DNA of 15,727 bases from an uncultured Lachnospiraceae bacterium (GCA_910584965.1 CAJUDZ010000040.1:1-15727), one strand, 5' to 3'. Shown: positions 6,587-14,112, numbered from the stretch's first letter. Translations and numbers: made by a program. Notes: a model not told the origin generated them from the sequence alone.

Positions 6587-7489
6587 ATGAAAAAAAAATT
6601 CAGCGGCAGCGGCTTAAAGGCATGGCTGTATCTTTTACCGGCAGTTCTTTTTCTCGGCGTTTTTATGGTATATCCGTTAATCGACGTTTTTGTATATTCT
6701 TTTGAGGAAGGCTACAATTCCGCTTCCCAGACGTATTTCGGCACGGGCGTCTATAACTATTCCTATGTTCTTCACGACCCTTACTTTTTACAGGCCGTGA
6801 AAAATACGTTTCTTCTTGTTATCATCACCGTACCGCTCTCGACGGGAATCGCTCTGCTTATTTCCGCCGGGCTCAGTTCCGTCAAACCGCTTCGGAATCT
6901 TTTCCAGACCGTTTATTTTCTTCCTTATGTGACAAATACGCTGGCTGTGGGCCTTGTATTCATGATTCTTTTTAAAAAGACCGCCTATTCCGACGGTTTT
7001 ATCAATCTGATTCTTTCCTGGTTCGGCGCAAGCCCGGTAGACTTTATCGACGGGCCATACTGGGCAAAAATGTTTGTCCTGTGCTTTTATACGATCTGGG
7101 TCGTCATGCCTTTTAAAATACTGATTCTGACGAGCGCGCTTTCTTCAGTCAACCGGCAGTATTACAATGCCGCCCGGGTGGACGGTACGTCCCGCTTCCG
7201 CATTTTTATGCGCATTACGCTCCCGATGATTTCTCCGATGATTTTCTATCTGATCATTACGGGCTTTATCGGCGCATTTAAAGCTTACAGCGATGTCGTC
7301 GCCCTATTCGGAACCAACCTGAACGCTGCGGAAATGAATACCATTGTCGGATATGTTTACGATATGCTCTACGGCGACAGCGGCGGCTATCCTTCCTATG
7401 CTTCCGCGGCGGCCATTCTGCTGTTCGCAATCGTGCTGACGATTACCTGCATCAACTTATTAATCAGCAGGAAAAAAGTACATTACTGA
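6587..7489 (+). CDS. Carbohydrate ABC transporter permease (MalF/UgpA type)
   Basis: This is one of two membrane subunits of the importer. The 300-residue protein has about six hydrophobic segments. The first (about 12-38) has the typical LYLLPAVLFLGVFMVYP start of UgpA-like permeases. The second includes FLLVIITVPLSTGIALL (about 75-91). The ATPase-docking EAA loop is recognisable as AARVDGTSRF beginning at residue 195. There is no large extracellular P2 loop as in E. coli MalF, which is normal for Gram-positive members. The ATG has GGAG seven bases upstream. It lies 45 bases after the ATPase gene, with a hairpin in the gap, and is followed by the partner permease. Confidence 0.93.
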   Translation: MKKKFSGSGLKAWLYLLPAVLFLGVFMVYPLIDVFVYSFEEGYNSASQTYFGTGVYNYSYVLHDPYFLQAVKNTFLLVIITVPLSTGIALLISAGLSSVKPLRNLFQTVYFLPYVTNTLAVGLVFMILFKKTAYSDGFINLILSWFGASPVDFIDGPYWAKMFVLCFYTIWVVMPFKILILTSALSSVNRQYYNAARVDGTSRFRIFMRITLPMISPMIFYLIITGFIGAFKAYSDVVALFGTNLNAAEMNTIVGYVYDMLYGDSGGYPSYASAAAILLFAIVLTITCINLLISRKKVHY

Positions 7490-7574
7490 GATCAGGCATA
7501 AACAATTCGGAATGCCGTACATTTCCGACATTCAAACAAAAGTGTCTGCCGGGAGCAGACAGACAGGAGTCAAT

Positions 7575-8438
7575 ATGGATTACAGGCAGATTGAACAAAA
7601 AGCCCGCACCCGCAAAACGGTACAGAGTGTTTTTACCTATTTTTTTCTGGCCTTCTGGGCCGTTATCGTGCTGTTCCCTTTCTACTGGATGATTTTAACA
7701 TCCGTAAAAAGTTACGGCGCTTACAACTCGGAATACATTCCGAAATTTTATACGCTGTCTCCGACCCTTCAAAACTATGCGGAGGCTTTCAGCGCAGTTT
7801 CACTTGGACGGTATCTGTTGAATACGGTCGTTTTTACCGTTATCACCACCACCGTTATGATGATCGTCATCACGCTCGCCGCTTTCGCTTTTGCAAGGCT
7901 GGAATTTCGGGGAAAAAATATCGTGTTCCTCCTTTTCCTCTCCTTAATGATGATTCCAAACGAGCTTGTAATCATCACGAACTTCGTCACCGTTACGAAC
8001 CTTAACATGCGCAATACTTTCGCCGGGCTGATTCTGCCTTCCGTTACTTCGGTTTTTTATATCTATCTGCTGAAGGAAAATTTCGAACAGGTATCGGACA
8101 GTCTCTATTACGCCGCAAAAGTTGACGGCACATCGGACTTTAAATATCTTCTGAAGGTCCTGATACCGATTTCCAAGCCGACTTTAATTACGATTGCCAT
8201 TCTCAAGGTAATCGAATGCTGGAACTCCTATGTCTGGCCGCGGCTGATTACCGATGATGAAAAATATTTTCTTGTATCCAACGGCATTCAGGAAATACGG
8301 GAAAACGGGTTCGGCCGGGAAAATATTCCGGCAATGATGGCGGCCGTCGTCGTCATTTCGGTTCCGCTGATCGTCCTGTTTCTGATTTTCCGCAACAAGA
8401 TTATGGCCGGCGTATCGAGAGGAGGTCTGAAAGGTTGA
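7575..8438 (+). CDS. Carbohydrate ABC transporter permease (MalG/UgpE type)
   Basis: This is the second membrane subunit of the importer. The start at 7575 is preferred because ACAGGAG sits five bases before the ATG. An upstream in-frame ATG at 7512 lacks a ribosome binding site and would add 21 residues unlike family members. The 287-residue product has six membrane segments. The first is YFFLAFWAVIVLFPFYWMIL, typical of MalG-like proteins, and is followed by SVKS. The EAA loop is AAKVDGTSDF beginning at residue 180, and the C-terminus carries FRNKIMAGVSRGGLKG, the usual basic tail. The stop overlaps the start of the binding-protein gene (TTGA), so the two are probably translationally coupled. 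Confidence 0.92.
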   Translation: MDYRQIEQKARTRKTVQSVFTYFFLAFWAVIVLFPFYWMILTSVKSYGAYNSEYIPKFYTLSPTLQNYAEAFSAVSLGRYLLNTVVFTVITTTVMMIVITLAAFAFARLEFRGKNIVFLLFLSLMMIPNELVIITNFVTVTNLNMRNTFAGLILPSVTSVFYIYLLKENFEQVSDSLYYAAKVDGTSDFKYLLKVLIPISKPTLITIAILKVIECWNSYVWPRLITDDEKYFLVSNGIQEIRENGFGRENIPAMMAAVVVISVPLIVLFLIFRNKIMAGVSRGGLKG

Positions 8439-10048
8439 AAACATACAAACGACTTTTATCCATTCTGGCGCTGACCGCAGGCTGTTGTACGGCGCTGACC
8501 GGATGCCACGGCAAAGAGGGGCTTGCGGCCTTTGAAATCCCGGAGGAATTTGATACGTCCTCCGAGTACGAAATTACCTTCTGGGCCAAAAACGATACCA
8601 ACAAAACCCAGACCGATATTTATGAAAAAGCGATCGCAGACTTCGAAACATTATATCCGAATATCACCGTCAATCTCCGGCTGTATACGGACTACGGAAA
8701 GATTTACAATGATGTCATCACCAACATCGCAACGGACACGACGCCCAATGTCTGCATCACATACCCGGATCATATCGCCACTTATCTGACCGGCGTAAAC
8801 CTCGTTGTTCCCCTGGAAGATCTCTTTTCCGATGAAAAATACGGGTTTGGCGGAAAAGATCTCCCGTTTGACTCTCCGAAAACGGAAGAAATTATTCCGC
8901 AGTTTCTGGACGAATGCGCTTTCGGCGGACACTACTACGCACTTCCTTATATGCGTTCTACCGAAGCCTGCTACATCAATAAGACCTATGTGGAAGCGCT
9001 CGGCTACACGCTGCCCGATGTTCTCACATGGGACTTTGTCTGGGAAGTTTCCGAGGCCGCAATGGCGCAGGATTCCGATGGGAACTATCTTATCAACGGC
9101 CAGAAAGTCCTGATTCCTTTTATCTATAAATCGACCGATAATATGATGATTCAGTCTTTAAAACAGTTAAATGCCGGTTATTCGACCGAAACGGGCGAAA
9201 TGCTTCTTTTTAACGACACGACGGAAAGTCTGCTGTATACGATTGCGGAACATGCCGAAAGCGGCGCTTTTTCCACCTTTAAGATTTCCAGCTATCCCGC
9301 CAACTTTCTGAATGCAGGCCAGTGTATTTTCGCCGTGGATTCCACGGCCGGGGCAACCTGGATGGGAAGCGATGCGCCTCTTTGCGATATCAGTCCGGAC
9401 AAGATCGCGGCATTTGAAACGACGGTCATGACGATCCCGCAATTCGACGCCGCTAATCCGAAAATGATTTCCCAGGGCCCCTCCGTCTGCATTTTTAACA
9501 AAGCCGATCCGCAGGAAGTTCTTGCTTCCTGGCTGTTTACCCAGTATCTGCTGACCAACGATGTCCAGATCGCCTATTCGGAAACGGAAGGCTACGTGCC
9601 CGTTACTTCCAAAGCGCAGAATTCTCCGGAATATCTGGATTACCTGTCAAGATGCGGTGAAGACAATTCCACCTATTACGACATCAAAATCAAGGCGGCC
9701 GGCCTGCTGCTTGACAATGTCGGAAATACTTTTGTGACGCCTGTATTCAACGGTTCCACCTCCCTGCGCGATGCCGCTGGCCATCTGATCGAAACGACGG
9801 TCAAAAGCGTCAACCGGGGGCAGACCGTCGATGATGCTTTTATTGAAAAATTATACCTCGATACGCTCTCCCTGTACCGCCTTGACCGGCAGGGCGGCAA
9901 AAATACCCCCGCCGCTTCCGGGAAGGCCGAACTCGGCGCGCTGCCAATAACATCCGTCATTTTGCTGACATCGTTAGCCGGCACATGGATTTTAATCCTG
10001 TTTTATCTTGCTTTCCATGCCTTCAAAAGGAGAAGAAATCGGCAATAA
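8435..10048 (+). CDS. Solute-binding lipoprotein with C-terminal membrane anchor
   Basis: This captures the sugar outside the cell and hands it to the permeases. The TTG start overlaps the previous stop and has GAGAGGAGG about eight bases upstream. A signal peptide with lipobox LTGC predicts lipid attachment at Cys24. The mature part opens with YEITFWAKND, the usual first strand of family 1 binding proteins. At 537 residues it is about 100 longer than common CUT1 binding proteins. The extra length includes a C-terminal hydrophobic helix (about 506-531, with SVILLTSLAGTWILILFYLA) followed by the basic tail KRRRNRQ. This would place the C-terminus inside the cell and anchor the protein at both ends. 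The gene is last of the four transporter genes. The sugar is unknown; a beta-xyloside is suggested only by the nearby GH120 gene. Confidence 0.88.
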   Translation: MKTYKRLLSILALTAGCCTALTGCHGKEGLAAFEIPEEFDTSSEYEITFWAKNDTNKTQTDIYEKAIADFETLYPNITVNLRLYTDYGKIYNDVITNIATDTTPNVCITYPDHIATYLTGVNLVVPLEDLFSDEKYGFGGKDLPFDSPKTEEIIPQFLDECAFGGHYYALPYMRSTEACYINKTYVEALGYTLPDVLTWDFVWEVSEAAMAQDSDGNYLINGQKVLIPFIYKSTDNMMIQSLKQLNAGYSTETGEMLLFNDTTESLLYTIAEHAESGAFSTFKISSYPANFLNAGQCIFAVDSTAGATWMGSDAPLCDISPDKIAAFETTVMTIPQFDAANPKMISQGPSVCIFNKADPQEVLASWLFTQYLLTNDVQIAYSETEGYVPVTSKAQNSPEYLDYLSRCGEDNSTYYDIKIKAAGLLLDNVGNTFVTPVFNGSTSLRDAAGHLIETTVKSVNRGQTVDDAFIEKLYLDTLSLYRLDRQGGKNTPAASGKAELGALPITSVILLTSLAGTWILILFYLAFHAFKRRRNRQ

Positions 10049-10053
10049 TACTA

Positions 10054-10081
10054 TTGATTTATCCAGGATATCATGTATAAT
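10054..10081 (+). promoter_or_regulatory. Promoter for the small lipoprotein gene
   Basis: TTGATT (10054-10059) is separated by 16 bases from a perfect TATAAT (10076-10081), just after the binding-protein stop codon. It would let the lipoprotein gene be transcribed apart from the ABC operon, with a leader of about 65 bases. Confidence 0.65.
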
Positions 10082-10115
10082 TATCTCGAAGTTTATCAAC
10101 CACATCATCTCAAAG

Positions 10116-10146
10116 AGGAGGAATGCCGTTTTTACGGCAGAAGGAG
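10116..10146 (+). promoter_or_regulatory. Paired Shine-Dalgarno sites flanking a hairpin
   Basis: AGGAGG (10116-10121) is only one base from an ATG that opens a 10-codon frame. The TGA of that frame overlaps the lipoprotein ATG as ATGA. Between them TGCCGT (10124-10129) pairs with ACGGCA (10134-10139) over a TTTT loop. A second site AAGGAG (10141-10146) sits five bases before the true ATG at 10152 and decides that start. The first site may be a ribosome standby or a weak leader peptide start. Confidence 0.4.
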
Positions 10147-10151
10147 AAAAA

Positions 10152-10952
10152 ATGAAAAAATTAGTATCGTTGCTTATGGCGCTGACACTCGTATTCGCAT
10201 GCGTCGGCTGTGGTGCGTTGAACGGAGGCTCTTCCGAGGCAGAAAATACGGATGCCGGAACAGAAGCGGCCGGTTCCGCGGAAACAGAAGCGGAAGATGT
10301 AAAGTCCGAAGGCGTTATGACTTATGAGGAATATGCTGCCGCTGCGCTCGATTCCGAAGTTGTCATTGAGGCTTATGTACAGGCAAAACAGTCCTGGTGG
10401 GAAGATCAGGCTACTGTCTACGCGCAGGATAAAGACGGCGGATATTTCCTGTACAATATGGCATGTTCCGAAGCGGATTATGAAAAGCTGACGACCGGAA
10501 CGAAGATCAAAGTAACCGGATTTAAAGCGGAATGGTCCGGGGAAGTCGAAATTATCGACGCATCTTTTGAAATCGTAGACGGAAACTATGTTGCCGAACC
10601 GGAAGACGTTACTTCCCTTCTTGGAAGCGACGATTTGATCAACCACCAGAATAAATTCGTATCGTTCAAAGGCATGACCGTTGAAGCGGCCGGCCAGGAT
10701 GGCAGCGGAAACGATGTCGCATTCCTGTATAACTGGGACGGTTCCGGTCAGGACGGCGACGACCTGTACTTCAATGTTTCTTTGGACGGCCAGACTTATA
10801 CGTTTACCGTAGAATCTTATCTGTGCGACAAGACGACGGATGTATACGCTGCCGTAAAGGATCTGAATATCGGGGATACCGTCGATATGGAAGGATTCCT
10901 TTACTGGTATGAGGGCGTTAATCCCCATATTACTTCGGTGACGGTAAAATAA
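10152..10952 (+). CDS. Lipoprotein of unknown function with acidic linker
   Basis: I do not recognise a named family. The start at 10152 is chosen because AAGGAG lies five bases upstream and a signal peptide (KKLVSLLMALTLVFA) follows directly. An upstream in-frame start at 10008 lies inside the binding-protein gene. Cys17 or Cys20 (FACVGC) would carry the lipid. Residues about 25-55 are a low-complexity Glu/Ala/Thr/Ser linker. After it come two similar-looking beta-rich segments, each with a strand pattern resembling OB-fold domains (EVVIEAYVQAK... TKIKVTGFKAE; then KFVSFKGMTVE... DTVDMEGFLYW). It is therefore probably an extracellular, membrane-tethered protein. It follows the ABC genes but has its own promoter, so a role in the same sugar uptake is possible but unproven. 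Confidence 0.8.
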   Translation: MKKLVSLLMALTLVFACVGCGALNGGSSEAENTDAGTEAAGSAETEAEDVKSEGVMTYEEYAAAALDSEVVIEAYVQAKQSWWEDQATVYAQDKDGGYFLYNMACSEADYEKLTTGTKIKVTGFKAEWSGEVEIIDASFEIVDGNYVAEPEDVTSLLGSDDLINHQNKFVSFKGMTVEAAGQDGSGNDVAFLYNWDGSGQDGDDLYFNVSLDGQTYTFTVESYLCDKTTDVYAAVKDLNIGDTVDMEGFLYWYEGVNPHITSVTVK

Positions 10953-10955
10953 AAA

Positions 10956-10977
10956 ATCGTCGCCCGGCGGCGACGAT
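10956..10977. terminator. Hairpin right after the lipoprotein gene
   Basis: ATCGTCGCC (10956-10964) pairs with GGCGACGAT (10969-10977), a perfect 9-bp stem with a four-base loop. On the minus strand the stem is followed by TTTTTTATTTT, an excellent tail for ending transcripts coming from the DUF2971 side. On the plus strand the tail is poor (TTATAAG). Confidence 0.7.
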
Positions 10978-10981
10978 TATA

Positions 10982-10998
10982 AGAATGCTTCGCGTTCT
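10982..10998. other. Small hairpin in the convergent gap
   Basis: AGAATGC (10982-10988) and GCGTTCT (10992-10998) form a 7-bp stem with one G-T pair and a TTC loop. It sits between the two terminator hairpins and has no T-run of its own. Confidence 0.35.
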
Positions 10999-11019
10999 CC
11001 CACATACCGCAACTGAGAA

Positions 11020-11064
11020 AAAACCCCTTGTGTACCGGATGGCGGCATACAAGGGGTTTTCTTA
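11020..11064. terminator. Bidirectional terminator between convergent genes
   Basis: AAAACCCCTTGT and ACAAGGGGTTTT (within 11020-11060) form a strong stem, with an inner CCG/CGG pair closing the loop. T-runs follow on both strands (TTTTCTTA on plus, TTTTTTCTC on minus). It should end the lipoprotein transcript from the left and the GH120-DUF2971 transcript from the right. Confidence 0.85.
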
Positions 11065-11071
11065 TGGCTGT

Positions 11072-11893
11072 TTATGACGTCGGCTTCCGCAGCGGGCAGT
11101 CCGACATGCTGATGCGGTTTCGCAGCACATTCAGCCCGCAGTCGTCCAGATAGTCCTGTAAGATCGGAATCGACTGGGACGAGGTGGGACCGATAATAAT
11201 CTCTCCGATCAGATCGGCCATGTGCATTCCGAGTTTACCGCACATTCTGTTCAGATCGAGGGGATAATATTTTTTTATTCTGTCCTGCGCGACATGGTAT
11301 TTGGATTCCACCACAAATTCGTTCAGAATAAAGGGTGAAATAACCAGCCGGCACTCTTTTTCGCTGGCAAATGACGGATGCTTGAAAGCCGCCGACTGTA
11401 TCCAGGCATCCTGCATCAATTCTTTTAATCCGGGCATCGTTTCCGAAAATTCCGTCGTCTCTTTCACCAATTTATAAAATTCATTCACCAGTCGATGCTC
11501 CCGCATATCTTCCTGATAATATACAGTCTGTAACGATACCGCTCCGCCGATCATTTTCTTCATGGGTGTCTCATGAAAAGCAATACAAACGCCTTGTCCA
11601 AGATGACCGTACCGTTCCCATTGGGAAGCATCGTCCCTGTATTTGGAAAAACAGGCCGCATAGGCTGAATAGTGAAATTCTTCTTCCATTTCTTTATGAA
11701 AAAAAACTTCCACTTTTTGGCCTTTTTCCTCTTCACCAGCCAGATTCAGTTTTTCTACAACCGCCTTACCGATACCGTTCATGAACAGACGCATTTCGGA
11801 AACGTCATTCATGTTCAGTACGTTGTTCAGTCGGAGTTCCGCACATCGGACAATACCGTCGAACGCGTTAAAATCAGTATAATGATACAGCAT
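11072..11893 (-). CDS. DUF2971 family protein
   Basis: The function is unknown. The ATG at 11893 is preferred over a TTG seven codons earlier, since AAAGG and GGAAG lie just upstream of it; the product is 273 residues. Family marks are clear. They include LYHYT at the N-terminus (His4, Tyr5), LRLNNVLNMNDVSE (Asn29, Asp30, Glu33), ACFSKYRDDASQWERYG (residues 80-96) followed by GQGVCIAF, a KHPSFASEKECRLVI block (171-185), and IGEIIIGP near residue 232. There is no signal peptide or membrane helix, so it is probably cytoplasmic. Its start overlaps the end of the GH120 gene by 20 bases, so the two are almost certainly co-transcribed and may be translationally coupled. Such a partner for a xylosidase is unexpected. 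The HYT-to-EKECR pattern loosely recalls ADP-ribosyltransferase-like folds, but I cannot verify that. Confidence 0.8.
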   Translation of the reverse strand: MLYHYTDFNAFDGIVRCAELRLNNVLNMNDVSEMRLFMNGIGKAVVEKLNLAGEEEKGQKVEVFFHKEMEEEFHYSAYAACFSKYRDDASQWERYGHLGQGVCIAFHETPMKKMIGGAVSLQTVYYQEDMREHRLVNEFYKLVKETTEFSETMPGLKELMQDAWIQSAAFKHPSFASEKECRLVISPFILNEFVVESKYHVAQDRIKKYYPLDLNRMCGKLGMHMADLIGEIIIGPTSSQSIPILQDYLDDCGLNVLRNRISMSDCPLRKPTS

Positions 11894-13874
11894 ATTCTGC
11901 TTCCGCCTTTGCAAATGGTCCGGGAAGCGCCGCTATGCCGCGGTGTTCCCCGAGATAATCGCTGTCAAAAATAATCGAAGAACCGTCCGGATTCTCATAC
12001 CGCTCTTCCGGCTCAAACGCATAGCCCAAAATGTCACTGTTGATAATACCTGTCTTAAAATCTTTCAACAACTCGTATACATTTGTTTTCAGAATATATT
12101 TTCCGTCCGTTTCGATGAGCTCCACAACAACTTTATCGCTGTCGTTTACGAGATGATGCGCTTCTTTTGACCAGGCTTTTGCACCGTTAAAATAAGCGTT
12201 GCCATCGATCCATACCGGAAGATGTGAAAAATGATATTTCTCCAGTTTTCCCATATCCGGTTGTTTGTCCATGTCAAACCAGCCAATCCATTCGTCATAA
12301 TCCGGATATCCTTCGAACACGCAGGTGCCGACTACCTGATTATCTCTCGTCCGGGAACTGATGTCCTCTTCCTTTGTGCGAACGGGCCAGTTCTGAATAA
12401 AAATATTGTTATAAATTCTATTATCGCCATGCAGAATACTCATAAATCCCGCCACTTCCGTGCGATGCGGGATATGATAAGGCGTATAGCGGGGCTGGTT
12501 TACTCCCTCTACCGTCATATCCGTCCCTTTTCCCACTAATGTAAAAGAGCCAAGCATCAGGTTATGAACGCAGGCAACGCCCTGTGTCGCCAGACGCACC
12601 GCCGCTTTGGAAAGCATAATATTATTGTCCACAAGCGTCGGACCGTGTCCCACTTCGATAAAAATATCCTGACTCTCCATTGCGCCCTGTGCCATCGGCG
12701 TGTCTTCCGATGCGTAATTATCGTGTAACAGGTTCTGCGTAATACGGGTTCCCTGCGCCTGCCAGTCACACCAGATCCCCATCGTGCTGTGGTGGATATG
12801 GTTGCGGCGGAAAATCACGTCGATCGCGGCGTGGAACTTGATGCCTGCTATTTCCGCTCCGCCAAGCTGCTGCATATTGTTGATATGGTGAATATGATTA
12901 TCCTCTATAATACTGAAAACGCATCCCATGCGTCCCACAATACCGGCCTGTTCACAATGATGGATATGACATCTTCTAACGATATGGCTTCCCACTTTTT
13001 CTTTCAGCCATCCGTGATACTGCCCGCGGCACACCGCATCTCGCTCCATCTGCGTCGGACTCTTCACATGCTTTCTCGTAAAGTAATGGTCATTCTCCGG
13101 GTCGTAATATTTTCCGAGCGAAATTCCCGCGCATTTACTGTTGCTGATCTCGCAGTCCTCAATAATCCAGCCTTTTGACCAGTGAGGTCCCACCATACCG
13201 TCCTGATAAGCGGCGGGAGGCGCCCATGTGGTAGCCGCTTTGTTCACGTTAAAGCCTGACAGGGTAATATAACCAATGCCCGTTTCGGAAGGCATAAAAC
13301 AGTTCCGGCGGACATTAATTTCCACCTTTTCCTGATTCGGATCCTTTCCCTGAAAGTTCGCATAAATGACCGTTTCATTTCCGTCCTGCTCCGTGTACCA
13401 TTTATAGACGGAATGCTCCCGTTCCCAGGAAGGCGGCCAGATTTCTCCTTTGATACATTCCTCCAGCGTTTCCGCCTCATATAACTGACGGTCATTCAGA
13501 TAAACCGCACCCGTATGCCGCACGAGCGGCGCAAAATACCAGTCTCCTCCGACAAACGTCGTATATGGATTATAGTTTCCAAATACCCCGTTATCAATAC
13601 GGCACACCCATACCGAATCCTGGTATTTTTCCCATGATTTGATTTCTTCAGCCCCCGTAATCACCGCACCGAGCGCTTTTTCGCTGCGATAGACGATACG
13701 CGCATCTTCTCTGCCTCCGTTTTTCGGATTGACATATTCGCGGTAAATGCCAGGAGCCACGATGACTTCGTCTCCGGGCTGTGCGGCCTGTGCCGCCGTA
13801 TTCATGTGCTTAAACGGCATTTCCTTACTTCCGTTGCCGTCCCGGAATGCCGCCGCGTTTACATACCATATCAT
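11874..13874 (-). CDS. GH120 family beta-xylosidase (right-handed beta-helix)
   Basis: GH120 enzymes release xylose from xylo-oligosaccharides with retention of configuration. The start at 13874 has AGGAGG nine bases upstream; a longer frame from 13904 lacks this. The 666-residue protein matches, as I recall it, Thermoanaerobacterium XylC along its length. Blocks include FGNYNPY, YANFQGKDPN, VEINVRRNCF, WSKGWIIED, AGIKFHAAIDV and WCDWQAQGTR. The residues equivalent to the XylC catalytic set appear to be Glu341 (AEIAGIK), Asp370 (WCDWQ, nucleophile) and Glu407 (IFIEVGHGP). The Glu341-Asp370 spacing of 29 agrees with XylC, while about 14 extra residues precede Glu407. PFKHMNTAAQAAQPGD starts the beta-helix. 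No signal peptide is present, so it should act in the cytoplasm on imported sugars. It shares a transcript with the DUF2971 gene. The family call is strong; xylose specificity is inferred from the family. Confidence 0.88.
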   Translation of the reverse strand: MIWYVNAAAFRDGNGSKEMPFKHMNTAAQAAQPGDEVIVAPGIYREYVNPKNGGREDARIVYRSEKALGAVITGAEEIKSWEKYQDSVWVCRIDNGVFGNYNPYTTFVGGDWYFAPLVRHTGAVYLNDRQLYEAETLEECIKGEIWPPSWEREHSVYKWYTEQDGNETVIYANFQGKDPNQEKVEINVRRNCFMPSETGIGYITLSGFNVNKAATTWAPPAAYQDGMVGPHWSKGWIIEDCEISNSKCAGISLGKYYDPENDHYFTRKHVKSPTQMERDAVCRGQYHGWLKEKVGSHIVRRCHIHHCEQAGIVGRMGCVFSIIEDNHIHHINNMQQLGGAEIAGIKFHAAIDVIFRRNHIHHSTMGIWCDWQAQGTRITQNLLHDNYASEDTPMAQGAMESQDIFIEVGHGPTLVDNNIMLSKAAVRLATQGVACVHNLMLGSFTLVGKGTDMTVEGVNQPRYTPYHIPHRTEVAGFMSILHGDNRIYNNIFIQNWPVRTKEEDISSRTRDNQVVGTCVFEGYPDYDEWIGWFDMDKQPDMGKLEKYHFSHLPVWIDGNAYFNGAKAWSKEAHHLVNDSDKVVVELIETDGKYILKTNVYELLKDFKTGIINSDILGYAFEPEERYENPDGSSIIFDSDYLGEHRGIAALPGPFAKAEAEYAVSLY

Positions 13875-13932
13875 TTCAGTAATCCTCCTTTTTATTTTCT
13901 CCATTGCATTTTAAAATACTGCATAAAGCAAA

Positions 13933-13958
13933 AGAACTCCCTGCTCACAGGGAGTTCT
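13933..13958 (-). terminator. Terminator after tRNA-Ser
   Basis: AGAACTCCCTG (13933-13943) pairs with CAGGGAGTTCT (13948-13958), a perfect 11-bp stem with a four-base loop. On the minus strand it is followed by TTTGCTTT. It lies five bases from the tRNA 3' end and probably separates the tRNA transcript from the GH120 gene. No clear promoter is seen in the 58 bases between it and the GH120 start. Confidence 0.85.
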
Positions 13959-13962
13959 GAAA

Positions 13963-14048
13963 CGGAGACGGCGGGATTCGAACCCGCGTGCCCCGAAAGG
14001 CAAACTGATTTCGAGTCAGCCCCGTTATGACCTCTTCGATACGTCTCC
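13963..14048 (-). tRNA. tRNA-Ser (anticodon CGA)
   Basis: The minus-strand sequence folds as a class II tRNA. The acceptor stem is GGAGACG/CGTCTCC with discriminator G. The anticodon arm is GCTGA-CTCGAAA-TCAGT with anticodon CGA, reading UCG. A long variable arm (TGCC...GGCA) is typical of serine tRNA, and the T arm is GCGGG-TTCGAAT-CCCGC. The length is 86 bases including the discriminator. The CCA end is not encoded (GTTT follows instead). A consensus promoter lies immediately upstream and a terminator immediately downstream. Confidence 0.95.
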
Positions 14049-14059
14049 ACATGAAACAA

Positions 14060-14088
14060 ATTATATATAGTTCAGCGCATCCCGTCAA
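14060..14088 (-). promoter_or_regulatory. Promoter for tRNA-Ser
   Basis: On the minus strand TTGACG (14083-14088) is separated by 17 bases from a perfect TATAAT (14060-14065). The predicted start is about five bases from the tRNA 5' end, so the leader is very short. Confidence 0.85.
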
Positions 14089-14093
14089 CTACC

Positions 14094-14112
14094 AATTTAA
14101 ATTATTTAAATT
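14094..14112. promoter_or_regulatory. AT-only palindrome upstream of the tRNA promoter
   Basis: AATTTAAAT and ATTTAAATT form 9-bp arms around a central T. A run of six Ts (14111-14116) covers its right end on the plus strand. It lies just upstream of the tRNA -35 box and could act as an UP element for that strong promoter. It could also be a weak terminator of the chemoreceptor transcript, although no GC-rich stem is present. Confidence 0.3.

Noticed and set aside
7512..7574. Upstream in-frame start for the second permease
   Set aside because: There is no Shine-Dalgarno sequence before 7512, while ACAGGAG precedes the ATG at 7575 at the right spacing.
10008..10151. N-terminal extension of the small lipoprotein
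   Set aside because: It would overlap the binding-protein gene and bury the signal peptide; the ATG at 10152 has a good ribosome binding site.
10161..10928. 255-codon minus-strand frame opposite the lipoprotein gene
   Set aside because: It mirrors a gene with a clear signal peptide and ribosome binding site; no family resemblance is seen on the minus strand.
12557..13178. Small open frames on both strands within the GH120 gene
   Set aside because: They are shadows of a full-length GH120 frame with intact family motifs.
13963..14048. Integration (att) site at the tRNA-Ser gene
   Set aside because: No integrase and no duplicated tRNA 3' end are visible in the window.
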